Shown in pieces: positions 1 to 10,372 of a stretch of DNA of 64,000 bases. Position numbers and translations under genes: made by a program. Within the stretch, counting starts at the first letter, position 1. Every line of letters begins with the position of its first letter. Location of the stretch: the NCBI GenBank assembly GCA_037179385.1, contig CM074181.1:52152297-52216296 (forward strand), written 5' to 3'. The notes beneath the pieces were generated by a model, which searched no databases, was not told where the DNA came from, and saw only the letters and a program-made list of their open reading frames with translations. The DNA is from Holothuria scabra. Taxonomy: Eukaryota; Echinodermata; Holothuroidea; Aspidochirotida; Holothuriidae.

Positions 1-645
1 TTACGTCATAAAGTGGTAAATTTACAGACTCTTTCAAGTAAATTTGTTAAACGTTTTTAATTCGATCAAGTGCATGAGCGCCTGTGGCGATGAGTTGACA
101 TCAGTATACCAATTGTCAGTATAATAAATGTAAGCTAATTTTCAAATAGGGCCATAAATTTGCCAAAAATGTTTTCTTTTTTAACTGAAACTTCGCAGAA
201 CGATGCATGTTATATATTGAAAATTTTCTGGCTATTTCTTATTTGTTTGTTTGTTTGGGCTTATTTTTGTTTCTTTTTCAGCGTAAAAACAAAAGGAATG
301 TTTGTTAAATGACAGTATATTTATGTGAAATCAGAAAAATACAAAATACTGTTAAAATTTCTGTACATTTACAGAAAAAGTTTTACAAAGCAGTAAAATT
401 TGGTTAAAAAAGCAGACAGAAATGGTTTTTCAAATAAACAGAAAATACATGTTAAACAACCTTTTTTTATTGTAGAAATACAAAGTGTCTGTAAGGATAC
501 AGAAAATCTCTATTAAAAGTAAAATACAAAAAGTTTAAGTTAAAAAAAAGTCTGTAAATTTACAGAAATTTTTAACAAATATATTTGTTCATCGGTACAT
601 TACGTGGTAAAAATTAAAATACTACGAATAAATCCCTAAAAATAA
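1..645. repeat. AT-rich stretch with recurrent short palindromes
   Basis: No gene is seen. The same palindromic core, TCTGTA-n4-5-TACAGA, occurs near 359-375, 488-505 and 551-568, and half-site variants (TTTACAGA) occur near the left edge. The bases between are A/T-rich. This looks like the interior of an unknown repeat that continues off the left side. No terminal inverted repeats could be paired. Confidence 0.4.
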
Positions 646-1247
646 TTGAACCTCGAAGCAGAAGTATGGATCATGTGGGAAACACATGAAATCCGGACCT
701 TGTGGACATTTTACAAATCCCCCGGACGCCAGTGCCAACTACTAAAAAGAGGACTTGTCGAAAAAAATCGTTTTACAGTGGCACTTGTCATGGGCAGGAG
801 TGAGGCACGACATAGGCCTACTTGTTAAGGATGGAAGGGAAGAATTATCCGAAGGCAGTACCTTTCCCTTATCTGCTTACGGCATATTTTGTGTAAAATT
901 AAGTATAGGAAGGGTCGTGTAAGAGTGGTCTCCAGTGTACGATTGCCTTATTTTCAGTAAATCAATCAGCCATCCGAAAGGGAGAAAGGGTCTTAACCTA
1001 ACAAAGTCGCTTTAAAGTTTGTCGTCGAGACTTTCGTTTCATCTTCGAAGTGAAATGCAATAAACTACAGTGCAGATCACAAACGGTATCTAATTTAGTG
1101 AAAGTAGGCATTTTGAAGTTATTGCTTGATTTCATACGTGCGGACAAAATGTGTTTTACACACATTCATCCATTTTTTCTTTTTTTTTTAATTTTTACAC
1201 ATTTTTTTATTTTTATTTTTTTCAATTACTTTATTAGGACGCAAAAA
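646..1247. other. No recognisable feature
   Basis: Short open frames only, none with a domain-like composition or splice-supported extension. The stretch ends in a T-rich run near 1167-1215. Confidence 0.4.
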
Positions 1248-1316
1248 ATCTGGGGGGTCCTGAAGAAAATCTGTGGGGGGCCTAGGCCCCCTAGGCCCCC
1301 GTGGCTACGCCACTGG
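1248..1316. repeat. G/C-rich end of a hAT-type MITE (one end only)
   Basis: A G/C-rich patch ends in GTGGCTACGCCACTGG. Termini of the form CAGTGGCGTAGCCA are common on hAT-superfamily non-autonomous elements. No matching left end was found, so this is a fragment. A more complete element of the same type is at 40107-40350. Confidence 0.4.
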
Positions 1317-1864
1317 ATTAAACAATTCAGTCAATTCATTTTCTAATTGTTGTAGAACATTTTTTACCCAAGAGTTCCCCCTTCTTGACATAAATACAAT
1401 GTTAAGCTTTTATAAATTTTTAGACTTGCAAAGTAAATTCTTTAGCTTATATACAAAGAGGGAATTTCGTTATCATGTTTGTAACAGAAAATATTGAATG
1501 TTTCTTATGCAATATGAGGAAATTATAAGGATGGTAAACTGTGTTATTGTAGCCGAAAAAGTATCTTGCATGCTTTGTAAAGAAAAACTGTGTATGCAGA
1601 AAATTGATTTTTACTTAGTTAACGGAAAGGTGAAAGTAAAATCTTCGAAAATGTATCCGAATATTTTGCCTCAATGTTTCAAATTCAAAAGCCTTTTGGC
1701 TGGCAAAGTCCAGAACAAAATTATTGACTGAAGTTTTAGCTTCATTAATGGGTTTTCTGTCTTGCAATTAGAAAGGGCAGGAACATTTATCAGTTTATGA
1801 GCTGTGGGTTAGGATTCCTCCATATACTTTAAAGTACTGCCATGTTAGGTTTCTGAAATCAAAA
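1317..1864. other. No recognisable feature
   Basis: An open frame near 1481-1731 contains two Cys-x2-Cys pairs on the plus strand but matches no family I recognise. It lacks good splice sites or a long continuation, so I do not call it a gene. Confidence 0.3.
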
Positions 1865-2040
1865 ACTAAAAGGCGGGTATCCAGGGAAGAGCTGTCGGGG
1901 AGATTGGGAAATGAGAGCGAGAGAAAATAAATGAGAAGAGAGGAGTAAGTAAGAGGAAAGAAGAAGATTAGAAGAGGCGAAGAGGAAAGCATAACAAGGA
2001 AAAGGGGGAGGAAAAAAGGGAAAATAAAAGGATAAAGTCA
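1865..2040. repeat. Purine-rich (GA) tract
   Basis: About 170 bases on the plus strand are nearly all A and G (GAGAGAAAAT, GAGGAAAG, AAGGGGGAGG). Open frames on the opposite strand here are Ser/Phe/Pro-rich artefacts of the tract. A similar tract lies at 33640-33860. Confidence 0.7.
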
Positions 2041-2782
2041 CACTACAACGAGCTCGAATTCGTGAACTTGAAATGTAATTGTTCGAAACATATTGAAGCA
2101 ATTACCCCCTGCACTGTCATAGACAACAAACTAATGCTGAAAAATGTTTAGATACACAGGGTGTATAGTAGTGGTTACGCTATCATTCTGTGAAAGTACA
2201 AGCTATACCATGTGAATGCTTACGATGTACCGAATGTATACTATTTTTGTTTCTTTTTTCAAATCTTCCTTGGTCTTGGTTTTCTGTTTCCTTTCTCATT
2301 TTTCTTCGAGGAGGGGGGGGGGGGAGCTAGGACTTTGACGTCACGGACACACGCTTGTTAATATATAGAATTACTTGCCAGTTATAATGACCGGAAGGTT
2401 GTACCTAACGCGCTATACCTTTTTGCGCCTCCCATTTATTCGAAAATTTATTGCAGACAAAGCTAACAACTTCCTCCTTTTAAAAATATCCTTGTAAAAT
2501 ATGTTCCGATAAGGTCAATTGTATGATAAGAATTATTTGTCATGTTATTATCAAATTAGAGCTCTTATGATTCAGGTTCATGATTTTCCTTCTATGACAG
2601 AGTCTTTCGTTGTCTTCTGCTCTCTTAATTTTCATTCTTTCTTTTCTTTCCCTTTTCAACCAGAAAAGCGCACACCCAAATATCCCCATACAAATCCCTA
2701 ATTTGACCTACATACAGAAAACTGTCAGATCTTGGTTATATTGCCACGTCTATAGGATTAGCAGATAGTCTCGCCATGGTTC
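2041..2782. other. Intergenic, with a poly-G run
   Basis: No gene is supported. A G homopolymer of about 14 lies near 2311-2324 and a pyrimidine-rich segment near 2620-2660. Confidence 0.4.
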
Positions 2783-2912
2783 TTCTTTTTCTTAAGTCTT
2801 CCCGACCCTCTGCAGTGCAAAAAGCCGTTCGGCGAAACCAAACTTGAAACTGCTTCCCGAAGAAGCTATTACGTCCACTGAGGGACAAACACTTGACCAA
2901 CTTCACGTCCTT
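2783..2912 (-). repeat. Dispersed repeat R1, copy 1
   Basis: Read on the minus strand, this segment matches 4935-5060 and 4757-4850. Shared landmarks, in order, are GTTGGTCAAGTGTTT, CAGTGGACGTA, TTCTTCGGGAAGCAGTTT, GTTTGGTTTCGCCGAA, a GGGTCGGGA motif and AAAAAG. Its class is unknown. It lies next to the U2-like segment in the other copies, so it may be part of that element. Confidence 0.6.
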
Positions 2913-4756
2913 AACTGATTAAACATTACCTCCTTTTACAAGGACTAAACTGTCATTAGCATGATGGCTCTCTAAAAATGAGTACCATACTCGAGCCAAA
3001 AGGGTTGTTTAATTAAACCCCTTTTTCGAATATATTGCTCGCTTTTATTACCTGGGATACCCGTAGTTTTTGTAAACCTTCGAGTCCCGTTGTCTTTGCA
3101 CCGATTACTTATATAAAAATTTTTTGTACCTGCATTTCTCATGACTTTCTTGTTTGTTCTATAAACGGTAGGAATAAATGGAATTAGTAACATTGTTCTT
3201 GTGTAAAAGGTTTCGTTTTCTAGTAGCAATGAGACTCGTCAATTTATTTTGAGGATACTCAATACTTGATCATACTTTAACGAAACGTTCTTGAAGTACG
3301 CCCTTTTCTACCGCTTCGTTCTCGGCTTCCGTATTATAGGGTTCTCGGCGATAACAATAGGCGTACAGATCTTGGGAAACGGGAAAGTCAGGGTGCCCCA
3401 TTTTTTCGGGCAGCAATCGGGCAATGTAATTCTGGGACAGAGCGGAACGCTATTCAAAATTGTTTCATGGAAAAATTGGGAATTCCAAGAGATCAATTAG
3501 ACAGCCCGTACTTGCAGGCAAGTACAAATCGAAGCCTCTGAAGATGGTACGAAACAAAGATGAAACGCGATATACGCTGCCTGATTTTATTATTGAAAAC
3601 TGAGTGAGATGCATTAAATTGTAAATGGCTTGCCAAGCTCACTTCTTGAGAGCAAAAAATATTCTGCTGCCAATTTTTTATACTCAACCTGTGAAAGAAG
3701 CGTATCTTCCAAGCAGTCAACAGAAAGCCGTGACACGGTTCTAGCGAATATTTGACCATTTGAGCATGCGCATTCAAAGCCGAGACTGCTAGAGTGCATT
3801 TATGTGAAAGATTTGCGTGTTAAACAAACGGACATTTTCAAAAGAGTTGTCGTTGCTTTAAAAGCAGCCTTAGACTGCGCAGCGGCGTTCAAGTCAGTAC
3901 GTCAGCGTAACAGTCGGTCAATCATTCGACCACAGTGTACTTAACGGCAAGGCACTGAAAACAGACGGTATTGAAGTACAGGTAAGCAGTATACGTTTTG
4001 TTTGCGTTCCCATTCCTATACGTGTACGTCCATAATGAACGTATATGCTTGATGACGGATGGATTTTGAAAAATTCTGCAATTCGCGTGCGTAGCAGTTC
4101 GCTTGGCCAATAATTTAATGTTGTACTTGTGCGCAGGAGAACCTATATCGAACCTTGCAAGCAGACGAAAAACTCTTCATGCGTAGTGGTTCGTTATGGC
4201 AATACGTTCATGCGGAATTTGGGTGCACAAGAAGGTATACCGAGTCGCATAAGCAGTCGAAAAAGCACGTGACAAGTAGAGCAATCCCTACAATCGAAGC
4301 TGTAGGCTTCGATTAATTAAAACTGATAGAAAAATTAAGTCAAAATGGAACTAAAATACGGTCAGCTTCCCGGAGGTTTACATTTTATATTGTACTGACT
4401 TAATCGAAATGAGGGTGTGGGCCATATTGACCTTATACCCACCAGCCATACTGAGATCGTTGAGCCGTACTGGTCATTTTTCAAACTGAAGTCATCCAAT
4501 CACCATGCATCAATTTCTGACCGAACAATGATGAAATGAAAATCGCGATTCCACCAATCATATAAAGATCGTTATATTGAGAGAGCTTGAAAGTCATGGA
4601 TAAAACGACTGACAGAACCACTGAACTCTGACTATCACTACTCTTTTATAACATGTGCACATTTCTGGGTCATATAAAAGCAATAAAATTGAAAGTTTTC
4701 ACTTGTTCTACATGAAGACATGGAGAATGCCAGGTCAAGCTCTTGTGTGCTAACCC
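2913..4756. other. Intergenic, no gene supported
   Basis: Short overlapping frames on both strands show no family signature. One small hairpin (AATCGAAGC arms) lies at 4293-4315. Nothing else is recognised. Confidence 0.35.
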
Positions 4757-4850
4757 AGTTCTTCGGGAAGCAGTTTAAAGTTTGGTTTCGCCGAAAGGCC
4801 CTTTGCCAGAGGGTCGGGATGACTTTGGAAAAAGCAGTTCAATCAGATTG
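4757..4850 (+). repeat. Dispersed repeat R1, copy 2
   Basis: Begins with TTCTTCGGGAAGCAGTTTAA and continues through the GTTTGGTTTCGCCGAA and GGGTCGGGA landmarks. It lies directly upstream of the U2-like segment and about 205 bp before copy 3, so R1, U2-like segment and R1 form one short direct array. Confidence 0.6.
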
Positions 4851-4913
4851 AAGTGTAGTATCTGTTCTTTTCACCCAGTCTAGAGTGGTGGCATACATGA
4901 CCGACCAATGATG
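4844..4913 (+). repeat. U2 snRNA-derived SINE-like repeat, copy A
   Basis: The first 30 bases carry AAGTGTAGTATCTGTTCTTT, which matches the conserved 5' part of U2 snRNA just after the branch-site pairing region. The sequence then leaves U2 and continues as CCCAGTCTAGA, GCATACATGACC, GACCAAT. The same non-U2 continuation follows the U2-like head in the copy at 43361-43452 on the other strand. A shared U2 head and shared unrelated body argue for a dispersed SINE-like family rather than a random U2 pseudogene. Only two copies are visible and no tail or target duplication was defined. Confidence 0.55.
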
Positions 4914-4934
4914 TAAATGGTCTGAGAGCCATGA

Positions 4935-5060
4935 GGTTGGTCAAGTGTTTTCCATCAGTGGACGTATTCTTCGGAAAGTAGTTTATGGTTTGGTTTTGTC
5001 CAACGGCTCTTTGCCAGACAGTCGGCGGTCGGGAGGACTTTAGAAAAAGTGACCCAGCTC
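4935..5060 (+). repeat. Dispersed repeat R1, copy 3
   Basis: Same landmarks as copies 1 and 2 (GGTTGGTCAAGTGTTT, CAGTGGACGTA, TTCTTCGGAAAGTAGTTT) with about 10-20% divergence by eye. Confidence 0.6.
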
Positions 5061-5488
5061 AATAATTTTGAGCATGAATTCCACGCTACCATCGGAAACT
5101 GTTGAAAACATTTTTTTTTTGGGGGGGGGGGGGGCGTGGGAAATGGAGGCTGTCCAGAAAACCATCTAAGTGGAACACGACCATCAGCTGGTCAGGAGCG
5201 TACCAAAAAATTTTGAAAAAGCGTGACCCCCAGATAGTCGGAAATGGCACAGTTTTCAGGCTTGTACGAAGAATCGAAGCATTCTTTATATTTAGCCTGC
5301 TTTTCGTGTGCACCAAAAATTTTCAATGAAAAAATGGAGAAGTTGCAAAGTGATAAGAAAGTTAGGTCTAGGCTACTAGATAAACTGCTTCTGGTATCGC
5401 TACCATCGGATGAAATGGTAAGGCAAAGAAAGGTAATCAGGGAAATATGCTCTGTGTGTGATGTTGTATCATAAATTTACACCAAAAA
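5061..5488. other. No gene; poly-T/poly-G junction
   Basis: A T run followed directly by a G run lies at about 5111-5134. Two overlapping frames across 5102-5474 have no recognisable domain. Confidence 0.35.
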
Positions 5489-5733
5489 CACCGTAAGTAC
5501 AAACTAGTTAAACAGTGCCTGGATCTTCCAAACACGTTAGTCAACAATATTGACTAATATTTCAACCAGTTGAATTGGTCTTTTATAAATACTTAAGTAA
5601 CTTTTTCCTGATATTCTTTACTCCATTACTACAAAATAATTCAGATATCCATCACAAATTAGTCGAAATATGAGCGGCTAACGTGGTTAGTCAATTCAGA
5701 CACCATTTGACTAACTAATTTGTGTTTACAGTG
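5489..5733. mobile_element. Short MITE with ~22-bp inverted ends
   Basis: The left end reads CACCGTAAGTACAAACTAGT and the right end, reverse-complemented, CACTGTAAACACAAATTAGT. The two pair over about 22 bp with a few mismatches around a 245-bp element. The interior holds further TTAGTCAA/TTGACTAA inverted motifs and no coding capacity. The superfamily is not assigned. Confidence 0.5.
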
Positions 5734-6061
5734 AAGAGTCTTTCTTTCCAGAGTGAGAATCGCTTGTAAGACAATTGACGCGTAGTGGTTCGCGCAGAAC
5801 GTCCAGCTAAGGGAAGTCTTTTGTTAAAAATTGCCTCTAGAACGCTAGAAATGACATTATAGAGCTTTATTACTGCATGTCCAGAATTTCCATTGTTTCA
5901 TTCTCCAGGAACTTCCAAGGGAACATTCCGAGGCGTACCGATATGTGTGGCTGACAGCACAGAATTGAATATAATTAAATATACCCCAGTGATAATTGAG
6001 ATGGAATGAAACCCATAGAAATGTAAATGGTGGAACAATTCGTCCCTGAGAATATGATTAT
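5734..6061. other. No recognisable feature
   Basis: AT-rich sequence without ORF or inverted-repeat structure I can support. Confidence 0.3.
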
Positions 6062-6560
6062 GTTGGTATTTATTAGCAAGTTACCATCCAATAATGCATT
6101 GATGAACATAACTTATGCTTGAGAACATACTGTTCCCAATTCTCTCACCCCAAACAGTACCAATTCTCCCATCCTTCTTACTTCTGCCCCTCCCACAATT
6201 GTATGAAATGCATCCTCATGAAGACACAACCTCAGCTTAGAAAACCTCAATGTGTATATTCGAAACACTCCCAGCACAGTTCATGCTGTGTATGTAATAT
6301 ACGCTTTGGTACTTCGCATTGTTTGAATTGGCAGTCAATCAAAGACGTGAGCCAATTGAGTTTCTGTTACCCCATACAAGAAGTGTAGTCTGGGCTTAGA
6401 GGATCGGTCATTTAAAAAGGGGGTATGAACTCGGCAAAAGGCTACGAAGAACCACATGAAAAGTTTGGCAGAACTGGCAGATTTTTTTGCTTAAAATGTT
6501 AAATACATGCATATGAATTTTATCAAATTTGTGTTGAAATTTTGCCCAAGAAATGATAGG
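6062..6560 (-). repeat. Dispersed repeat R2, split by a MITE
   Basis: The two edges, read on the minus strand, match 26385-26622. Edge one (6560 to 6485) carries TGATAAAATTCATATGCATG and edge two (6112 to 6062) carries GGTAACTTGCTAATAAATAC. In the other copy these are joined within about 240 bp. Here they are separated by the MITE-A copy at 6133-6416, which therefore inserted into an older repeat. Confidence 0.55.
6133..6416 (+). mobile_element. MITE family A, copy 1
   Basis: Carries the family landmarks in order: CCCAATTCTCTCACCCCAAA, CCCCTCCCACAATTGT, ATCCTCAT, AACACTC, GTTCATGCTGTGTA, GTTTGAATTGGCAGTCAATC, GAGCCAATTGAG, ACAAGAAGTGTAGTCTGG and a final AGAGGAT. It is diverged and its inverted ends are eroded. 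It is noncoding. Confidence 0.75.
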
Positions 6561-6756
6561 ATATAAAAACAACAGGAATAAACAGCTGTCTGAATTGTCA
6601 TTTGTTCAAAAGCAAGAAATCCACATCCGTACGACAAATCATTTGAGTTTAATTGGACTCTTTTCACAAGATAAAGACATTCATCTAGAATGGAGACATT
6701 CGCCGAAATGCATGATTCCCAAGCAGAATGCGTGAGAATTGACAAACATGAGAACA

Positions 6757-6769
6757 GCCACCCCATCAA
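6757..6769. repeat. Target-site duplication of the tRNA-Glu SINE, left copy
   Basis: GCCACCCCATCAA, repeated exactly at 7012-7024, brackets the SINE at 6770-7011. This identifies an L1/LINE-type retroposition event. Confidence 0.85.
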
Positions 6770-7011
6770 GTTAGTTAGTTAGATAGAGTTTTCCCAGTTT
6801 CCTACCTATTGGTTCAAGTCGAGCCGACCACGGCCCCTTTTTCCAGTTGTCGCTCACTGGCTTGTTTTCCCTACTCCATTGCTTATGCGGAGCATCACGC
6901 ACAATGGCAGTAGGTTCCATTTTTAGAGTCTTTGGTATGACTCGATCTGGGAAGCGAACCCGGGCCTTCCGCGTGAGAGGCGGATGTTCTTCCCGTTAGA
7001 CCATACCCGCG
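6770..7011 (-). mobile_element. tRNA-Glu-derived SINE, full length, with TSD
   Basis: Read on the minus strand from 7011, the head is tRNA-like. It has an A box around TGGTCTAACGGG, an anticodon-arm segment with CGCCTCTCACGCG (CTC in the loop, as in tRNA-Glu) and a B box GGTTCGCTTCC. A tRNA-unrelated body follows and the 3' end is a short (CTAA)n-type tail, seen as TTAG repeats at 6771-6785 on the plus strand. Perfect 13-bp direct repeats flank the unit. The acceptor stem does not close, so this is not a working tRNA gene. A 5'-truncated relative lies at 16797-16870. Confidence 0.85.
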
Positions 7012-7024
7012 GCCACCCCATCAA
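7012..7024. repeat. Target-site duplication of the tRNA-Glu SINE, right copy
   Basis: Exact repeat of 6757-6769 abutting the tRNA-like head. Confidence 0.85.
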
Positions 7025-7523
7025 ATCGAACTAAGTAACCATGCTAGTAGGGTTGACATTCTTCCATTGAGCTTAATTTTTCAAAAGCAATCAACTTCGC
7101 AAAATACCTCGCCATGTTAAGGATTTTATAAAATGCATTTTCAGACAATTTTTTATGCACCCTTGATTTGTTTTTAGGGCGGGGGGCTGGGGCCAAAATT
7201 TTAATGACACCTTTGATTTTTTCGGGGGTGGGGCCCCTGAGCCCCAGTGGGCACGACGCCTCTGGTTGAAATCAGATGAAATTTTCTGATCACTGGGAGT
7301 TCCAAGTCTCCAGATATTCCTGAACCATCCATACTGTCTCCATCTTCTCCCTGTACAAACGCAAATCTCTTTTGGGGCGTATCCCGATGACCATACCGAA
7401 CTAGTGTGTTATCAGGTTATCAGAATACTTTGTGCGCATTTTGTGTAATGTAGGAACTCTGCGTCTGTTGAATATGATAAAAAATGTCTCAAAATGATAA
7501 GTCAGTTTCAAACAAATCCTTGT
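7025..7523. other. Intergenic with a G-rich degenerate hAT-like end
   Basis: A G-rich segment at about 7178-7265 ends in CCCCAGTGGGCACGACGCCTCTGG, here read as a decayed form of the CAGTGGCGTAGCCA-type terminus. No gene is seen. Confidence 0.35.
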
Positions 7524-7815
7524 AAAGGCCCGATGCTCTCAACACACATACACCCAATTCTCCTAACCTACTAACCTAAGCCACTAACACAACTGTCTAA
7601 AAATCATCTTCATCCAGGCATAGTCTCAGTTTATTACTTACAAGACCCCAATGTGTAATCAAGTCACTGTCAGTACAATACATGTTGTGTGTTATAAGCT
7701 TCAGTATTCTGCAATTTTGATTTTACTGCCAAGCAAAGAGCTGAGCCAATTGGAAATTGCTGTGGACTACTACAAATTGTAGTCTGAGGTAAGAGGATGA
7801 ACCCTTTAAAATCCA
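7524..7815 (+). mobile_element. MITE family A, copy 2 (strongly diverged)
   Basis: Recognisable through CCAATTCTCCTAACCT, CATCTTCATCCAGGCA, CTCAGTTTATTACTT, AATGTGTAATCAA, GAGCTGAGCCAATTGG, a block near TTGTAGTCTGAGG, and terminal AAAGG/CCTTTA inverted ends. It is the most degraded of the family here. Confidence 0.65.
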
Positions 7816-7890
7816 ACAAGACCAAAGACTATCATGAAATAAAGGAGAAAAAATGTTAGGTGAGCATTTACCACGAGCTAAGCAGAATTA

Positions 7891-7974
7891 TGAGGTGCCG
7901 TTTCTGTCAATATTTTAAAACATGAATATATTTATGTTTTAAAATATTGTCAGACACTTGGAAACGGCACCTCA
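7891..7974. repeat. 84-bp near-perfect hairpin
   Basis: Arms TGAGGTGCCGTTT and AAACGGCACCTCA lie outermost, followed inward by TATTTTAAAACAT and ATGTTTTAAAATA around a short loop at about 7925-7937. It has only small mismatched bulges. It may be a tiny foldback MITE or the stem of a transcribed hairpin. No coding sequence overlaps. Confidence 0.75.
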
Positions 7975-8461
7975 TACAGAATGTCAGGACAGATTTTAAT
8001 TAACCGTGGACGACGATAAGCAAACCACTCACAACAAATTAAATTCAGAAATAGATTTGAGTGGCGCCTTTAAGTTGATTTTTGAACAAGAGCCACCAGC
8101 CAATGACTCCAAATCCCATTGTGCAACAACATCATGACCAGCAAAATTGATCAAAGACGTCCTCAAAATATTTTGTTGCAGGTAGAGGTGTAGAACTACG
8201 GCAAAGTGCTATATGACTCCTCGTTAGATACGAAGGGTTGCTTAAATGAATAACAACAGTTAAATTTATTTGTTATTTTGGCTGAACATGAACAGTATCC
8301 CTTCCATAGCTGACGGGGTTCGTCCAAAACCAGTACATAATAAAAGCGATAGACCAGGGAGTATTTCAGTAGTCTACTTACATTTACTAACCAGCAAAAC
8401 ATTTCAGAAATTGATACTTCTTTTAATTTCCTGGTCTCTAAAATTTTCAAAGGTTTGGAAT
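7975..8461. other. No gene supported
   Basis: Only short frames overlapping the following tetranucleotide repeat. Confidence 0.3.
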
Positions 8462-8530
8462 CAATCCATCCGTCCGTCCGTCCGTCCGTCCGTCCATCCA
8501 TCCATCCATCCATCCATCCATCCATCCATC
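8462..8530. repeat. Compound tetranucleotide microsatellite (CCGT)n(CCAT)n
   Basis: A block of CCGT units is followed by a longer block of CCAT units. The Ser/His/Pro repeat frames read here are artefacts. Confidence 0.95.
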
Positions 8531-8892
8531 GAATGGCAAATAATCATCCATCCAGTGGTCTCTCCGGGCCTATAGTCAAGCAAGGTGCAGATTTAGAGCA
8601 GATGATTTTTTATGGCTATAAAAGGTTGATCCCACAGAGCACACAGTCTTACCACCCAGGTTTCTAGTCAAAAGTCTTATTCAACAAAAGCACAGTTATT
8701 GTGATCTTTCGCCTCTTTTCATTTCTATTTAAAATGTCCATTAAGCTTGATCTTGACAAAATACCCATCATCATGTTTTTTCATGATTTTGTATTTATCG
8801 CAGTTAAACACTTTTATTTCAGATCTACGACTAAGCAGGGTATGCAGGTAACCAGAAACAAAAAGTTCAATAGCCTATAAATAGGGATATCA
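8531..8892. other. No recognisable feature
   Basis: Unique-looking sequence without ORF or repeat structure I can support. Confidence 0.3.
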
Positions 8893-9443
8893 CTAGTCAG
8901 AGTCACCCTCCGGTCGAGGGTATGGGTAACTTTGCCTTTCATGTCCCTCGACGTCAGGGAGAAGTTAGCGACAAAAGTGGCTTCACGAAACAAACAAACA
9001 AACAATAAAAGAAAAAAAAAATGCTTCGCCAATCAGGGACGAGAACGCTAATTTGATATGAATTTTCATATCATGATTGTGAATTCTTAGCCAATGGGGA
9101 GCACAGATGAAAAAACAAAAATCGTTTCTCGTCAAAATAACAGTTTTTCGTTAAATTTGATCCTAACCGAGACGTTTAGCACATAATATGATTACTACAT
9201 ACGCTTCATACCCGTCTGAACGCCTCGCGTTAGCATAATCGTGGATAACCTTTGAAAATATCCGGGATGTAGCTGTTAGCTGTTTAGAATAACAAAAGAC
9301 TCGTTTTAAGGAATACCTGTCATTTGAAAATAGCACTGATCTGTAGCTGGCCAATGCTACCAGAGCTGTGATGTGTATGCTCGGTATGAACAAGTCCGAG
9401 CCTACCCCATACCCGCCCTCGACAGAAGGGTTACCCTGACTAG
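8893..9443. mobile_element. 551-bp MITE with ~40-bp inverted ends
   Basis: Left end CTAGTCAGAGTCACCCTCCG, then GTCGAGGGTATGGGTA. The right end, reverse-complemented, gives CTAGTCAGGGTAACCCTTCT, then GTCGAGGGCGGGTATGGG. The interior has no transposase. Minus-strand frames within it are uninformative. Superfamily unknown; the flanks show no clear target duplication. Confidence 0.7.
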
Positions 9444-9957
9444 GGCATCATCTAACAATTTTTCGCCCCGAGAGATTTCGCTATTAACTTAATACTCTTT
9501 TGCACATTTTGCCCCACACTCTTAAAAATTTTCGCCCTGTAGAAATCTTCGCCTTCTATCTTTTCTGGAATCGGGCCTGGTACAAGAAAGGATGGCAAAT
9601 CTGTATGTATTTCCGGTTAAAGAGCTTTCCATTGAATTTGAAAGAATACTCAATGTGATTAGAAAAATGCAATGAAGAAGTGTTGGATGCTTTGGTGAAT
9701 GACGTCACAGCCTTGTTGCAATATCAAACCTTCAACACGAACAACTTACTGTGACGGTCGAGCTTTCCATTTTGTATTGCTTGAGGGAAAGTATAAGTAT
9801 AATATCGATATGATTTTTCCAGAATGTAGTGACCATTCTCTCTTTCTCTCTGTGAACCCACTGCCATTGTGCTTGGTGAGCATATAAACAATGGAGTAGG
9901 AAAACAAGCTAAAGCCATCAGTGAGCCACAACTGGAAAAATGCAGTGGCCACTCCTA
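9444..9957. other. No gene supported
   Basis: Contains a recurring TTTCGCCC motif at 9460-9560 (three spaced occurrences) and otherwise nothing recognisable. Confidence 0.3.
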
Positions 9958-9959
9958 CT

Positions 9960-10110
9960 TAAAGGGCCAAACCTCTCACCCCAAACTACAACTTTGGGAC
10001 CCGGGTACCGAAATTCTCAATTGGCTCAGCTCTTTGATTAACAGCTAATTCAAACAATGCAGAGTGCGAAAACTTATATTACACAGCATGAACGGTACTG
10101 AGAGTTTTTT
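9960..10110 (-). mobile_element. MITE family A, copy 3, left half (interrupted)
   Basis: Minus orientation: AAAGGGCCAAACCTCTCACC, CTCAATTGGCTCAGCTCTTT, TTCAAACAATGCAGAG, ACAGCATGAACGGTACTGAG. It stops at a T-run and resumes at 12766-12921, so a 2.65-kb insertion (10111-12765) splits it. Confidence 0.8.
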
Positions 10111-10372
10111 AGTTGCGGTGCCTGCCTTGAAGGCAACCGCAACTAATGCAGTTACTATCGCCAAGTCAATGTCTGAATTTCCGGCACTTTATTTTTATCT
10201 CCTTCTAGGTGCTTTGTGGTATTGAAATACGGTTTAGTGCAATTTATAGGGATGGTACTTCTCTTTCGTGTTTTTAAGTTTGGTGGAAATATGACTTTCA
10301 AGAGAGTGTAAAATTTGGGTTTTTTCATGTAAAATTTGCAAACGTGGTCTATTTTTAGTAACAATCTTGCGG

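Noticed and set aside
6938..7011. A functional tRNA-Glu gene on the minus strand
   Set aside because: The acceptor stem does not pair and the unit has a SINE body, a tail and target duplications.
8196..8667. Frames with Met-Asp-Gly-Trp or Ser-Val-Arg-Pro repeats
   Set aside because: They translate the tetranucleotide microsatellite at 8462-8530.
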